Below, in pieces: positions 8,145 through 16,366 of a DNA stretch of 32,564 nucleotides; within the stretch, counting starts at the first letter, position 1, and the number at the start of each line of letters is the position of its first letter. The stretch spans positions 1 through 32,564 of the forward strand of contig MHHG01000051.1 of NCBI GenBank assembly GCA_001805965.1. The letters run 5' to 3'. This stretch comes from Omnitrophica WOR_2 bacterium RIFOXYA2_FULL_38_17. GTDB lineage: Bacteria; Omnitrophota; Gorgyraeia; Zapsychrales; Zapsychraceae. The translations under genes and the position numbers were made by a program. The notes under the pieces are model-generated. The model made no database searches and was not told where the DNA came from. It worked only from the letters and a program-made list of their open reading frames with translations.

Positions 8145-8999
8145 CTATTCCATCCTACGCTTCCTTAAGTGGTACCTCAATATTATTGCAAAGAAATTTA
8201 TTAAAAAAACTAATGCAATCAAAACAAGAGCTGTTCCATAAGCCAGAGGCCTAACCTTAGATATTGAATGATGCTGGGTAGACATTATATAAAGATGATA
8301 TGGTAATGCCATGAATTGGGAAAACAATGATTTTGGCAAGAAAGGCAAATAAAATGCTGCACCGGTAAACAATATCGGAGCTGTTTCACCAGCAGCACGA
8401 GCCAACCCCAAAATAGTTCCCGTCAGCATACCGGGAATTGCATAAGGCAAAACATTCGTCCTAATAGACTGCCATTTTGATGCTCCCAAAGCCAATGAGC
8501 CATACCTATAAGAATTGGGCACACTTTTTAATGCTTCCTCACTTGCTGTAATTGTCCACGGCAAAGTCATCAATCCTAATGTTAAACCAGATGATAAGAT
8601 ACAGGTCCCCAGATGCATGAACTGTACAAAAAGAACAACACCAAACAAGCCATATACTATTGAAGGAACACCTGACAGGTTTCGAATAGACATTCTGATA
8701 AGCCTTGTGATTTTGCTGTTATTTGCATATTCATTTATATAAATAGCACAACCCATACCTAAAGGTACTGCAAGGATCGCCGTAATAACCGTAACCATAA
8801 TAGTACCAATTATAGCTGGAAGAACCCCTCCCTCAGTCATTCCATTGCGAGGCATAGTAGAAATAAATTCCCAATTTATGGCCTTTATTCCTTTTGAAAT
8901 AATATCGAAAGATATCACAGCAAGTGTCAACAAGACAATAAAAAAGCACATTCTTAACAAGTTAAAACCCATAAATTGTCCAAATTCTTTTTTATTCAT
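8145..8999 (-). CDS. pstA: PstA2, phosphate ABC transporter permease
   Basis: A 284-aa permease with six membrane segments. Diagnostic stretches include NLSGVPSIVYGLFGVVLF, SLALGASKWQSIRTNVLPYA, GLARAAGETAPILFTGAAF and MALPYHLYIMST. It is clearly paralogous to PstA1 along its length. The start overlaps the end of pstC2 by 4 bp (ATGA), so translation of the pair is coupled. With PstC2 it forms the membrane channel of the second phosphate importer. Confidence 0.95.
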   Translation of the reverse strand: MNKKEFGQFMGFNLLRMCFFIVLLTLAVISFDIISKGIKAINWEFISTMPRNGMTEGGVLPAIIGTIMVTVITAILAVPLGMGCAIYINEYANNSKITRLIRMSIRNLSGVPSIVYGLFGVVLFVQFMHLGTCILSSGLTLGLMTLPWTITASEEALKSVPNSYRYGSLALGASKWQSIRTNVLPYAIPGMLTGTILGLARAAGETAPILFTGAAFYLPFLPKSLFSQFMALPYHLYIMSTQHHSISKVRPLAYGTALVLIALVFLINFFAIILRYHLRKRRME

Positions 9000-9928
9000 C
9001 TATGCACTTGCTCATATTTATGTAAAACAATCTCTGATACCAGATTAATTAAAAACGTAATAAAAAATAATACCAGACCAATAGCAAACAATGCATAATA
9101 ATGTTTTGTGTTATACGCAACCTCACCAAGCTCAATAGCAATGGTCGAAGTTAATGTACTTACAGGCCCCAGAAAACTTTTAGGCATCGCTGGAGCACAA
9201 CCTGTTGCCATTAATACAGTCATTGTTTCTCCGATCGCTCTTCCCATACCAAGCATACAAGCAGCAATTATACCGGAAAGCGCAGCCGGTACTTTTACCT
9301 GAATAACTGTCTGCCATTTAGTAGCACCTAAAGCTAAAGAAGCCTGCTCATAAGCTTTCGGAACGCTAATCAAAGCATCTTCTGAAATACTTATAATAGT
9401 AGGCAAAGCCATTACCGCAAGTAAAATAGATCCATTCACTGCATTTAAGCCATTTGGCACATTAAATATCTTTGCAATAAAAGGCCCTACTAAAACTATT
9501 CCTAAAAATCCTATTACAACCGAAGGTATCGCCGCCAGCATTTCTACAATTGGCTTCACAAATTCTCTTGTTCTTCCATTAGCGACATCTGATAAATAAG
9601 CTGCTGTTCCAATTCCAATAGGAACAGCTATACAAAGAGACCCCAATGTAACCATGAAAGTACTTACAAGCATCGGGACTATACCAAACTTTTCTTCAAC
9701 ATAAGATGTAGGGTTCCATTCTAGTCCAAAAAGGAATTCCAGAATCTTGATCTCCTTGAAAGCAGGAATAGCTGAAAAAACCAGCAAAATAAATATACCT
9801 ACTAGCACTCCAATAACGATCATACCGTTAAGAAAAAATAAAAAATGAGATACTTTATCTGTTATACGGCTATTTATAAAATTTATTTTTTTAGGTAATA
9901 CTAAATTATTAATGGCATAATTTATCAT
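8996..9928 (-). CDS. pstC: PstC2, phosphate ABC transporter permease
   Basis: About 310 aa with six membrane segments. FLFGLEWNPTSY, MLAAIPSVVIGFLG, SLALGATKWQTVIQVKVPAA and GRAIGETMTVLMATG are PstC hallmarks. It carries about 30 more N-terminal residues than PstC1. An in-frame GTG at 9952 would lengthen it by 8 residues, but that codon lies inside the 3' arm of a 13-bp hairpin, so I prefer ATG 9928-9926. Neither start has a strong ribosome site, so translation may be weak relative to pstS2. The gene ends overlapping pstA2. Confidence 0.92.
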   Translation of the reverse strand: MINYAINNLVLPKKINFINSRITDKVSHFLFFLNGMIVIGVLVGIFILLVFSAIPAFKEIKILEFLFGLEWNPTSYVEEKFGIVPMLVSTFMVTLGSLCIAVPIGIGTAAYLSDVANGRTREFVKPIVEMLAAIPSVVIGFLGIVLVGPFIAKIFNVPNGLNAVNGSILLAVMALPTIISISEDALISVPKAYEQASLALGATKWQTVIQVKVPAALSGIIAACMLGMGRAIGETMTVLMATGCAPAMPKSFLGPVSTLTSTIAIELGEVAYNTKHYYALFAIGLVLFFITFLINLVSEIVLHKYEQVHR

Positions 9929-9940
9929 TTTATTTTTTAA

Positions 9941-9977
9941 AATTATCCTCACTACTTTATAAGCAGTGAGGATAATT
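9941..9977 (-). other. Perfect 13-bp hairpin between pstS2 and pstC2
   Basis: Arms 9941-9953 (AATTATCCTCACT) and 9965-9977 (AGTGAGGATAATT) are exact inverted copies with an 11-base loop that can add three more pairs. There is no T-run after it, so it is more likely an mRNA-stabilising or processing hairpin than a terminator. Such a hairpin just after a binding-protein gene would let pstS2 message outlast the downstream permease genes. Confidence 0.7.
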
Positions 9978-9993
9978 CTTTCAAAATCATTCT

Positions 9994-10869
9994 TTAATTC
10001 CCTAAACTCTGTTTGTTAAAATCTTTGTATTCCTGTGGAATTGGAAAAAACCCCATTTCCTCAACAATTTGCTGCCCTTTTATCCCTAATTCAAAATCTA
10101 TAAAATCTCTCACATTTTTTTTGGGAGCTCCATTAACATATTGATTTAAAGGGCGCGATATAGGATATTCACCGGTTATGACATTCTCAAACACAAGTGG
10201 GCTTACATATTTGCCGCCTGCCTTTGTTGCTATTCTTATAACTGTTATTCCTGTTGCCTCTTTAGCATAGCCAACACCCACATAACCGATACCAGAAGAA
10301 TCCTGCTCGATCGCTTCAACAATTTGTGAATTTCCATTCATACGGTTCATTGTTGATGCATGATCTCCCTTTAGAATCTCAGAAACCATAAAATCAAATG
10401 TTCCGGAATTTGATTGACGCCCATATAAAGTTATCGGCTTGTTCAAGCCACCAATTTCATTCCAGTTCTTTACTTCTCCTCTAAAGATCTTGCCAACCTG
10501 ATCTACTGTTAGTTCTTTTACTGGATTGTTTTTATTAGAAATGATACTTAATCCATCAATTGCAATAACTACCCTCTTGGGTTCAACACCTAGAGCCTGT
10601 GCTTGTTTGATCTCTTTATCTTTCATAAGACGCGATGCATCAGCAATATCACATTTACTATTAATAAGGCCCGCTACGCCTGTTCCTGAACCGCCACCGG
10701 AAACAGAAATGTACTTGCCGGGATTTTCCTGCATATAAACTTCCGCAAGTTTCTGCACTAAGTTGATCAGAGTATCAGAACCTTTGATCTGAATCATATC
10801 TTGCGCATTACTTATGCTTGTCATAGAGATAAAAAGCATTATCAATAAAGTTGATTTAATTTTTTTCAT
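9994..10869 (-). CDS. pstS: PstS2, periplasmic phosphate-binding protein
   Basis: About 291 aa with a Sec signal peptide (MKKIKSTLLIMLFISMTSIS then NAQ), followed by MIQIKGSDTLINLVQKLAEV. The phosphate-binding loops GSDT, SGGGSGTG and GRQSNSGTF are present. The open frame extends upstream to 10932, but that stretch has no signal-peptide character. AAGGA lies 6 bases before ATG 10869; ATG 10875, two codons earlier, is also possible. It heads the second transport gene set, 99 bp after the porin gene, with no PhoB box in the gap, so it is probably cotranscribed with the porin. Confidence 0.94.
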   Translation of the reverse strand: MKKIKSTLLIMLFISMTSISNAQDMIQIKGSDTLINLVQKLAEVYMQENPGKYISVSGGGSGTGVAGLINSKCDIADASRLMKDKEIKQAQALGVEPKRVVIAIDGLSIISNKNNPVKELTVDQVGKIFRGEVKNWNEIGGLNKPITLYGRQSNSGTFDFMVSEILKGDHASTMNRMNGNSQIVEAIEQDSSGIGYVGVGYAKEATGITVIRIATKAGGKYVSPLVFENVITGEYPISRPLNQYVNGAPKKNVRDFIDFELGIKGQQIVEEMGFFPIPQEYKDFNKQSLGN

Positions 10870-10968
10870 TTTCATTCCTTCCTTTTGTGATTTTTTTACC
10901 TTTTTTAATAGAATAACTTGATCATGTAACATTTTTTCAATCTTTTATTAAAAACATATAAAAAATTA

Positions 10969-12192
10969 TTAGAATTTGAAATTAATGTCAGCCTGGAAAA
11001 TACTTTCCGGTGCTTTTGATGCAAGCAAGCTTCTGGAATTATAATAATCGAAACCCAGAACAACATTATCAAATAATCCATATTCAAGGATAGCTTCATG
11101 GCTTTTAACACCTGTCTTTCCATCATAACGGTCAGAATCTGGAAAAGCATCTATCCAAGCGTCCTTCTGAAGTTCAGCATACATATATTTTCCTTGCCAC
11201 TGACCTTTTTTTGATATTTTCTTGTTCCCAAAATTAAAACCGACCAACCATCCTTTATTATTATGTTCTGGGTCCCATGCATTAATGAATTCACCAAACA
11301 GTGCTACTCTTTCAAGCGGCAATCCTAGAGGTTCAGCTAAACCAATTTCAAAAGCCGGACTTATAGAATCGTATTTGTAGAGCAATTTACCATCACTGTC
11401 CAATGTATTTGTTGAAGAAGTATAATCTAATGTATGTTTGCGCAAATCTATACTATAAAAAGAAGCTGCAAGTTTTGCATCGAATGGCCCGTTTGCCCAG
11501 TTCAATCCCGGCTGAACATAGAACATATACGGGTCTGATTCATCACTGCTCGATTCATCAAGGACTAAAGAACCTATATTTATCCAGACATCTGCATCCA
11601 TCAATGATGTATGAAGATGAGCTGCTCCCCCCTGAGGATTAATATCTCCATCCCACAAGAGATCAGATGGCCGCCAAAGATAGTTTTTATTTTGGAATAT
11701 ACCGCTTATAAGGCTTATTTCTTTGAAAGGTTTATACTCAGCGTAAGCATAGTCAAGTCTGATATCAGGCGTCTCAAAGGTATTTTGGAAAGTCTGGTTC
11801 GTTGAACGTGGATCTCCTCCTCCTGATGCCAATCCTGCACCTAAAGTTATTTTTTCAACAGGATCAGCTGTTATCCCTAAACGGTATCGAACCCTTCCTC
11901 TATTACGGGTCTGACTTGCTTTTTTCTGCTGATATTGGTATCGTAAACGAAAATCACCGTTTATTTTGACCTTCTGTGCCCATGTGGGTGATAAAGCAGA
12001 TTTTGCTTGAGCAATTTCCGCAGCAACCTGCTGTTTTGTTTCATCCTTTATGATAGTAGCTTCAACAGGAGAAAGAACGCCTTTCTCTACAAGTTTATCA
12101 AGAAGGATATCAATTTCACTTGCAAAAGCTATAGAGTTCAAACTAAAACTCAATACCGCGATCATAATTATAGTGCTAAATACTTTTTTCAT
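10969..12192 (-). CDS. Outer-membrane porin (putative porin family), Pho-controlled
   Basis: A 407-aa protein with a Sec signal peptide (about 25 residues ending SIAFA). A short helical segment follows (LLDKLVEKGVLSPVEATIIK, then a charged coil), and then a long run of alternating strands with aromatic girdles, from KINGDFRLRYQYQQ to the last residue. It ends in ADINFKF, with the terminal Phe needed for outer-membrane insertion. This is the layout of the putative porin family with an N-terminal coiled-coil anchor. Its place between Pho-box-driven small ORFs and pstS2 suggests a phosphate-starvation porin like OprP/PhoE in role, though not in evident sequence. AAGGAG precedes the ATG by 10 bases. 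Confidence 0.88.
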   Translation of the reverse strand: MKKVFSTIIMIAVLSFSLNSIAFASEIDILLDKLVEKGVLSPVEATIIKDETKQQVAAEIAQAKSALSPTWAQKVKINGDFRLRYQYQQKKASQTRNRGRVRYRLGITADPVEKITLGAGLASGGGDPRSTNQTFQNTFETPDIRLDYAYAEYKPFKEISLISGIFQNKNYLWRPSDLLWDGDINPQGGAAHLHTSLMDADVWINIGSLVLDESSSDESDPYMFYVQPGLNWANGPFDAKLAASFYSIDLRKHTLDYTSSTNTLDSDGKLLYKYDSISPAFEIGLAEPLGLPLERVALFGEFINAWDPEHNNKGWLVGFNFGNKKISKKGQWQGKYMYAELQKDAWIDAFPDSDRYDGKTGVKSHEAILEYGLFDNVVLGFDYYNSRSLLASKAPESIFQADINFKF

Positions 12193-12208
12193 TATTAATT
12201 CACTCCTT

Positions 12209-12403
12209 TTAATTTTGTATAAATCTTCTAATGTTACATAGATTTTGTTCTATGTTTATTAATGATTCGCTTATATAATCACTGTCATATTTTTCAGCAT
12301 TCTCAACATGTCGCAAAATAGATGATAATTTAATCATCTGATTTCTTAAACAAGTTGATAAATAGTCTTTGCTTAGACTACAGCTTTTTAATAATTTATC
12401 CAC
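12209..12403 (-). CDS. Small hypothetical protein (64 aa) between Pho promoter and porin
   Basis: GTG 12403 follows AAGGGGGAG by about 4 bases, a strong ribosome site, and overlaps the end of the 49-aa ORF by 8 bp. The product (start MDKLLKSCSLSKDYLSTCLR) is soluble, mostly helical and has three Cys residues (8, 18 and 56). The second half, with ENAEKYDSDYISESLINIEQ, looks like a helical hairpin. I recognise no family. Its place in the Pho-controlled leader of the porin/pst operon suggests a regulatory or accessory role in phosphate starvation. Confidence 0.6.
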   Translation of the reverse strand: MDKLLKSCSLSKDYLSTCLRNQMIKLSSILRHVENAEKYDSDYISESLINIEQNLCNIRRFIQN

Positions 12404-12545
12404 TTTTCTCCCCCTTTCTTATATTAGATTTCGTTATAATTTCTGATAATATCTCGTCGGATAATTTATTGCAGTAAAAATAATAGTAAATCCCGGCAAC
12501 ACTGCATAGGACTAACAAAATTATTAAAGCAACTATTTCATTCAT
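12396..12545 (-). CDS. Small single-pass membrane protein (49 aa), first gene after Pho promoter
   Basis: ATG 12545-12543 is preceded by GAGGGAG at 8 bases, and the frame ends at TAA 12398-12396 after 49 codons. Residues 3-24 (EIVALIILLVLCSVAGIYYY and on) form one membrane helix; the rest is a short charged tail (LSDEILSEIITKSNIRKGEK). Its stop overlaps the start of the next small ORF, so the two are coupled. It is the first gene downstream of a four-unit PhoB box. No family is recognised; small membrane proteins in such places often modulate a transporter or sensor, which is only an inference here. Confidence 0.65.
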   Translation of the reverse strand: MNEIVALIILLVLCSVAGIYYYFYCNKLSDEILSEIITKSNIRKGEKSG

Positions 12546-12568
12546 TTTTTATCTCCCTCTTTATATCC

Positions 12569-12624
12569 AATATACAATTCAGAAGTGACGGGAAGATTAC
12601 AGTAATGTAAATGTTTTGTGACTA
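12569..12624 (-). promoter_or_regulatory. Pho promoter of small ORF-porin-pstS2 operon
   Basis: On the minus strand four successive 11-bp units occur: TAGTCACAAAA, CATTTACATTA, CTGTAATCTTC and CCGTCACTTCT (12624 down to 12581). The TCAC/TTAC core sits at the same place in most units. A -10 element TATATT (12569-12574) starts exactly 6 bp after the last unit, the spacing seen at the other two Pho promoters in this window. No separate -35 is visible, as expected for PhoB-activated promoters. The transcript would begin near 12562. Confidence 0.8.
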
Positions 12625-12658
12625 TTTTTTATGTATTTATTAGGGGAATTTAAATCTT

Positions 12659-14431
12659 TTAAGCTTTAGGGATAGTAAAACTGAACGTGGAACCCAGATC
12701 TTCGGTACTCTCAACAGAGACTTCGCCATCATGGGCTTCAATAATATGTTTAACAATAGAAAGGCCCAGTCCGGTCCCTCCTAATTCACGTGAACGGGCT
12801 TTATCTACACGATAAAAGCGTTCAAAAAGACGCGGAAGTTCCTTATTAGGTATACCAATACCTGTATCAGCAATTTCAACCTTAATAAAGCTACCCAATT
12901 CACATGCTGATATAGTTATCTTACCATTTGGCCGGTTGTATTTTATTGCATTATCTATAAGATTATTAAATACCTGCTTTATTCTTGTCTCATCGATAAA
13001 AACCATAGATATGTTGTTAGGGATATCTGTTTTTACTGATATCGACTTGCGTTCTATCTGCTTTTTAAAAGTCCCCATAACCTGATCTACTATAAATAAT
13101 AGCCCATATGGTCCCTTTTCCATATTAAGTTTCCCAGATTCAATTTTAGCAAGATTAAGCAAATCATCTATCAAGGCTGATAAACGATTAGAATCCGAAA
13201 GAATTATTCTTAAAAACTCCAAAGCATTCTCTTTATCATTTAAAGCTCCCTCTACCAGTGTCTCGGCATATCCTTTAATATTAGAAACAGGGGTACGTAA
13301 TTCATGTGAAACATTAGCGACAAAATCCTGTCGGATTTTTTCAAGTTTTCTTAAGTCTGTTACATCATGAAAAACTAAAACTGCACCATTTGCATTCCCA
13401 TCTTTTTTTATCTGAGTTGCATGGACCAATAAAACCTTTTCTTCGGGGAACAGGGGCAATATTTCTTTGGATATAAGCCCGTTATTAGAGCTTAAAGCAC
13501 TGTCAACTATTTCTTGTATATCTAAAATCCGTATTACCTCTATCGGCCTTTTGCCTAATGCATCCTCTTCAATCTTAAAAAATGTCTTAAAAGCATGGTT
13601 AATGAATAATATTACTCCATAATTATCAACAACCATTACTCCCTCATACATGCTTGAAAAAACAGCTTCTAACCGGGACTTGCTTTCGTTCACTTCCTCT
13701 ATCCTGGCTTTCACGTTTTCTGACATATAATTAAAGGCATCCGCTAGATCCCCTATTTCATCATTTGACCTAAAATATATTTTTTTTGAGTAATTTCCAT
13801 TTGCAATATCTTTCACTGCAAATGAGATACCTCTTATAGGCCTCGAAATATATGAAGAAGCTAAATAGCTAACCAATACTGACAATATAAATGCCGCTAA
13901 AATAAATAATGCAAGCGTATGACTCAGATGGTCCAAAAGCTGCTCTATTTCCAGAAGAGGTATGGAGAAACGAATTATGCCCTTACTCCCGTTTTTGCTA
14001 AATACCGACGCTAAATACAGAAATTCCTTTTTTATAGTAGTACTAAATCGCCTGCTTTCACCTATGCCTGATTTTAAAGCCTGCTGGACTTCGGGTCTAT
14101 AGATATGGTTTTCAACATTCAAGAGGTCATTACCGCTCAGCTCCGAATCGCCGTATACAATACCATTAAGGCCAATAATCGTTGCCCGAAGATCAAGGGC
14201 TTTGCCTATCTTGTCTGCCACCGAATCCAGGTCATAAGATATGGCATTATTTGTAGATGTGTCAGCTATATATGATTTACACAATTCGATCTGTTTTGTA
14301 AGATTTGCTTTAATACGATTGTATGTATACACCTGAAGATTATTGCTTAGGTAAATAAAAACACTAAAAAGAATAACCGCGCTTATTATTATAAAAACTA
14401 ATGTAATTCTGTTATGAATATTGATCCTCAA
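12659..14431 (-). CDS. phoR: PhoR-type sensor histidine kinase
   Basis: A 590-aa membrane kinase: TM1 at about 9-29, a periplasmic sensor region of about 135 residues, TM2 at about 170-192, HAMP (SRPIRGISFAVKDIANGNYS), and PAS (about 250-355). HisKA contains FVANVSHELRTPVSN (His about 376), and the HATPase carries NLIDNAIKYN, DTGIGIPNKE and GGTGLGLSIV. This is the PhoR plan with an extended periplasmic loop, unlike the short E. coli version. Its start overlaps the phoB stop by 4 bp (ATGA). With the adjacent phoB, pst and phoU genes it is assigned as the phosphate sensor. Confidence 0.92.
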   Translation of the reverse strand: MRINIHNRITLVFIIISAVILFSVFIYLSNNLQVYTYNRIKANLTKQIELCKSYIADTSTNNAISYDLDSVADKIGKALDLRATIIGLNGIVYGDSELSGNDLLNVENHIYRPEVQQALKSGIGESRRFSTTIKKEFLYLASVFSKNGSKGIIRFSIPLLEIEQLLDHLSHTLALFILAAFILSVLVSYLASSYISRPIRGISFAVKDIANGNYSKKIYFRSNDEIGDLADAFNYMSENVKARIEEVNESKSRLEAVFSSMYEGVMVVDNYGVILFINHAFKTFFKIEEDALGKRPIEVIRILDIQEIVDSALSSNNGLISKEILPLFPEEKVLLVHATQIKKDGNANGAVLVFHDVTDLRKLEKIRQDFVANVSHELRTPVSNIKGYAETLVEGALNDKENALEFLRIILSDSNRLSALIDDLLNLAKIESGKLNMEKGPYGLLFIVDQVMGTFKKQIERKSISVKTDIPNNISMVFIDETRIKQVFNNLIDNAIKYNRPNGKITISACELGSFIKVEIADTGIGIPNKELPRLFERFYRVDKARSRELGGTGLGLSIVKHIIEAHDGEVSVESTEDLGSTFSFTIPKA

Positions 14432-15123
14432 TTCTCATCCCCTTCATTAATTCTATATCCTATCCCTCTTACCGTTTCGATCAATTTTCCCGACTTCCCT
14501 AATTTTTCCCTCACGCGTTTTATATGCGTGTCTATGGTGCGAGTAGTGACCTCAGAAGATATATCCCAAACATCTTCGAGCAATGTCTCTCTTGACTGGA
14601 CCCGGCCTTTTCTGTTAATAAGGAGAAGCAATAGTTTAAACTCTATTAAAGTTAATGTTACATCTCTTTTATCTACGGTCACTTTATGGCGGGGGACATC
14701 CACTGTTATTTCACCAACACTTAATATGTCCTTTGCTTCTTCCTTTGGTTTACCACGTCTCACAACAGCTTTAACACGAAGAATAAGTTCTCTTGGACTA
14801 AAAGGCTTCACCACATAATCATCTGCTCCAAGTTCAAAACCAACAACTTTATCTACTTCTTCGCCTTTTGCTGTAAGCATTATAATGGGTATGGAAGATA
14901 ACATCTTATCTTGCTTAATATGCCTGCATGTTTCAAACCCATCCATTTTAGGAAGCATAATATCAAGGATTATTAGATCAATCGGTTTGGAATCAAGCAT
15001 GTCAAGAGCATCTTCTCCAGTAATGCTTACATCACAAGCAAAGCCTGCTTTTTCTAAATTGTATTTGATCAACTTAGAAATATTTTTATCATCCTCAACA
15101 ATTAAAATCCTAGGTAAGACCAT
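14428..15123 (-). CDS. phoB: PhoB-type response regulator
   Basis: A 231-aa OmpR/PhoB-class regulator. The receiver domain (1-120) has acidic pocket VEDD, phospho-acceptor Asp 54 in LIILDIMLP, Thr in MLTAKGEE and Lys in VVKPFSPREL. A winged-helix DNA-binding domain follows, with LTLIEFKLLLLLINRKGRV, RETLLEDVWD and RTIDTHIKRVREKLG. I start at ATG 15123, which AAGGAG precedes by 8 bases, rather than at 15180 in the longer open frame. It is autoregulated in all likelihood, as three 11-bp PhoB repeats lie about 100 bp upstream. Confidence 0.94.
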   Translation of the reverse strand: MVLPRILIVEDDKNISKLIKYNLEKAGFACDVSITGEDALDMLDSKPIDLIILDIMLPKMDGFETCRHIKQDKMLSSIPIIMLTAKGEEVDKVVGFELGADDYVVKPFSPRELILRVKAVVRRGKPKEEAKDILSVGEITVDVPRHKVTVDKRDVTLTLIEFKLLLLLINRKGRVQSRETLLEDVWDISSEVTTRTIDTHIKRVREKLGKSGKLIETVRGIGYRINEGDEN

Positions 15124-15208
15124 ATTAATATTTCTCCTTAAATTGCTTAAACATAATATCACATAAGCATTGCTTAACAAATAAATAAGATAAACTCACC
15201 TCATTTTT

Positions 15209-15253
15209 AAAGTAATATGTTTCTATGTCCAATACATGACAATTATGTGAAAT
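15209..15253 (-). promoter_or_regulatory. phoB promoter with PhoB box
   Basis: On the minus strand three consecutive 11-bp units read ATTTCACATAA, TTGTCATGTAT and TGGACATAGAA (15253 to 15221), followed after 6 bp by TACTTT (15209-15214) as a -10. This is the same geometry as at 12569-12624 and 6614-6647. It implies positive autoregulation of phoBR. The box lies in the 149-bp gap after the alcohol dehydrogenase gene. Confidence 0.75.
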
Positions 15254-15271
15254 CTTTGCAAATTCTATCAA

Positions 15272-16324
15272 TTAGCTCTTTAATGATCCCATGTCGATCA
15301 CAAAGCGATATTTTACGTCACTTTTCAATATACGCTCATAGGCTTCATTTATCTGATCGATATTTATCAATTCTATATCGCATACAATATTCTTTTTGCC
15401 GCAGAAATCGAGCATCTCCTGCGTTTCCTTGATACCACCAATAAGCGACCCGGCCAGTTGGTGACGCTGGAAGATCAGGCTAAATGCCCCGAACGATATT
15501 GGTTCTTGAGGAACACCGACCAAAACCATACTTCCTGAACGTTTAAGAAGATTTAGATAAGTATCAATATCATGCTTGGAGGAAACCGTATCTAAGATAA
15601 GATCAAAGGTGTTCTTTTGTTTTTTCATACTTAGTTCGTCAGTAGAAATGACAACTTCATGCGCTCCCAGCTTTTTCGCATCCTCAATTTTACTTTTTGA
15701 TCTCGAGAACACAACAACATGCGCTCCAAATGCATTCGCGAATTTGACAGCCATATGCCCCAACCCGCCTAAACCCACAATACCCACCTTCTGTCCTTTT
15801 TTTACATTAAATCTTTTAAGCGGCGAATAGGTAGTTATTCCTGCGCAAAGCAATGGTGCTGAAGGCGCAAGGTCTAGGTTGGAAGGGATCCTGAGAACAA
15901 AATCCTCATCAACAACGATATTTTCCGAATATCCGCCGTAAGTGACCCATCCGGTTTGCTTCTCAGGGCTATTATAAGTGAATATAGGTACTGCCTCACA
16001 ATGTTGCTCCAGGTCTTCACGGCAACTACTGCACTTTCGGCAAGAATCAACCAGACATCCAACAGCAGCTTTATCACCTTTTTTGAATCTGGTAACCTTT
16101 GAGCCGACTTTCGCTACCCTACCCACGATCTCGTGCCCGGGAACACAAGGGTAGATTGTTCCCCCCCATTCATTACGGGCTGTATGAATATCAGAATGGC
16201 ATACACCACAAAAGAGTATATCGAGAACAACATCCTTTTCTCCAGGTTCACGGCGTTGAATTGTATCCAATTGTAATTTTTTATCAGCGGCAGGAGTTGC
16301 ATAAGCTTTTGTTATTTTTGTCAT
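15272..16324 (-). CDS. Zinc-dependent NAD(P)-alcohol dehydrogenase (CAD/YahK-type)
   Basis: A 350-aa medium-chain dehydrogenase. Catalytic zinc ligands Cys 39 and His 64 (CGVCHSDIH; VPGHEIVG) and four structural-zinc Cys (95, 98, 101, 109) are intact. The Rossmann motif GLGGLGHMAVKFA and the following SRSKSK stretch suggest NADP preference. The GHE and HSDIH motifs and the size fit the cinnamyl alcohol/YahK aldehyde reductase branch, which reduces a broad range of aldehydes. AAAGGAG stands 6 bases before ATG 16324; the frame opens six codons earlier at 16342. It is followed by the phoB promoter and shows no Pho box of its own. Confidence 0.9.
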   Translation of the reverse strand: MTKITKAYATPAADKKLQLDTIQRREPGEKDVVLDILFCGVCHSDIHTARNEWGGTIYPCVPGHEIVGRVAKVGSKVTRFKKGDKAAVGCLVDSCRKCSSCREDLEQHCEAVPIFTYNSPEKQTGWVTYGGYSENIVVDEDFVLRIPSNLDLAPSAPLLCAGITTYSPLKRFNVKKGQKVGIVGLGGLGHMAVKFANAFGAHVVVFSRSKSKIEDAKKLGAHEVVISTDELSMKKQKNTFDLILDTVSSKHDIDTYLNLLKRSGSMVLVGVPQEPISFGAFSLIFQRHQLAGSLIGGIKETQEMLDFCGKKNIVCDIELINIDQINEAYERILKSDVKYRFVIDMGSLKS

Positions 16325-16366
16325 TGAGCTCTCCTTTATCAAATAAAATATCTTAAATAGTTACTG

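Noticed and set aside
9929..9952. GTG start for PstC2 at 9952
   Set aside because: It lies within a strong hairpin arm without a ribosome site; the ATG at 9928 is still well ahead of the first membrane segment.
10870..10968. Separate Pho promoter for pstS2
   Set aside because: Only a single TGTTACATGA-like half site is present without an 11-bp partner, so cotranscription from the promoter at 12569-12624 is simpler.
15124..15180. Longer N-terminus of PhoB
   Set aside because: The extra 19 residues have no receiver-domain sequence, and AAGGAG lies 8 bases before the internal ATG at 15123.
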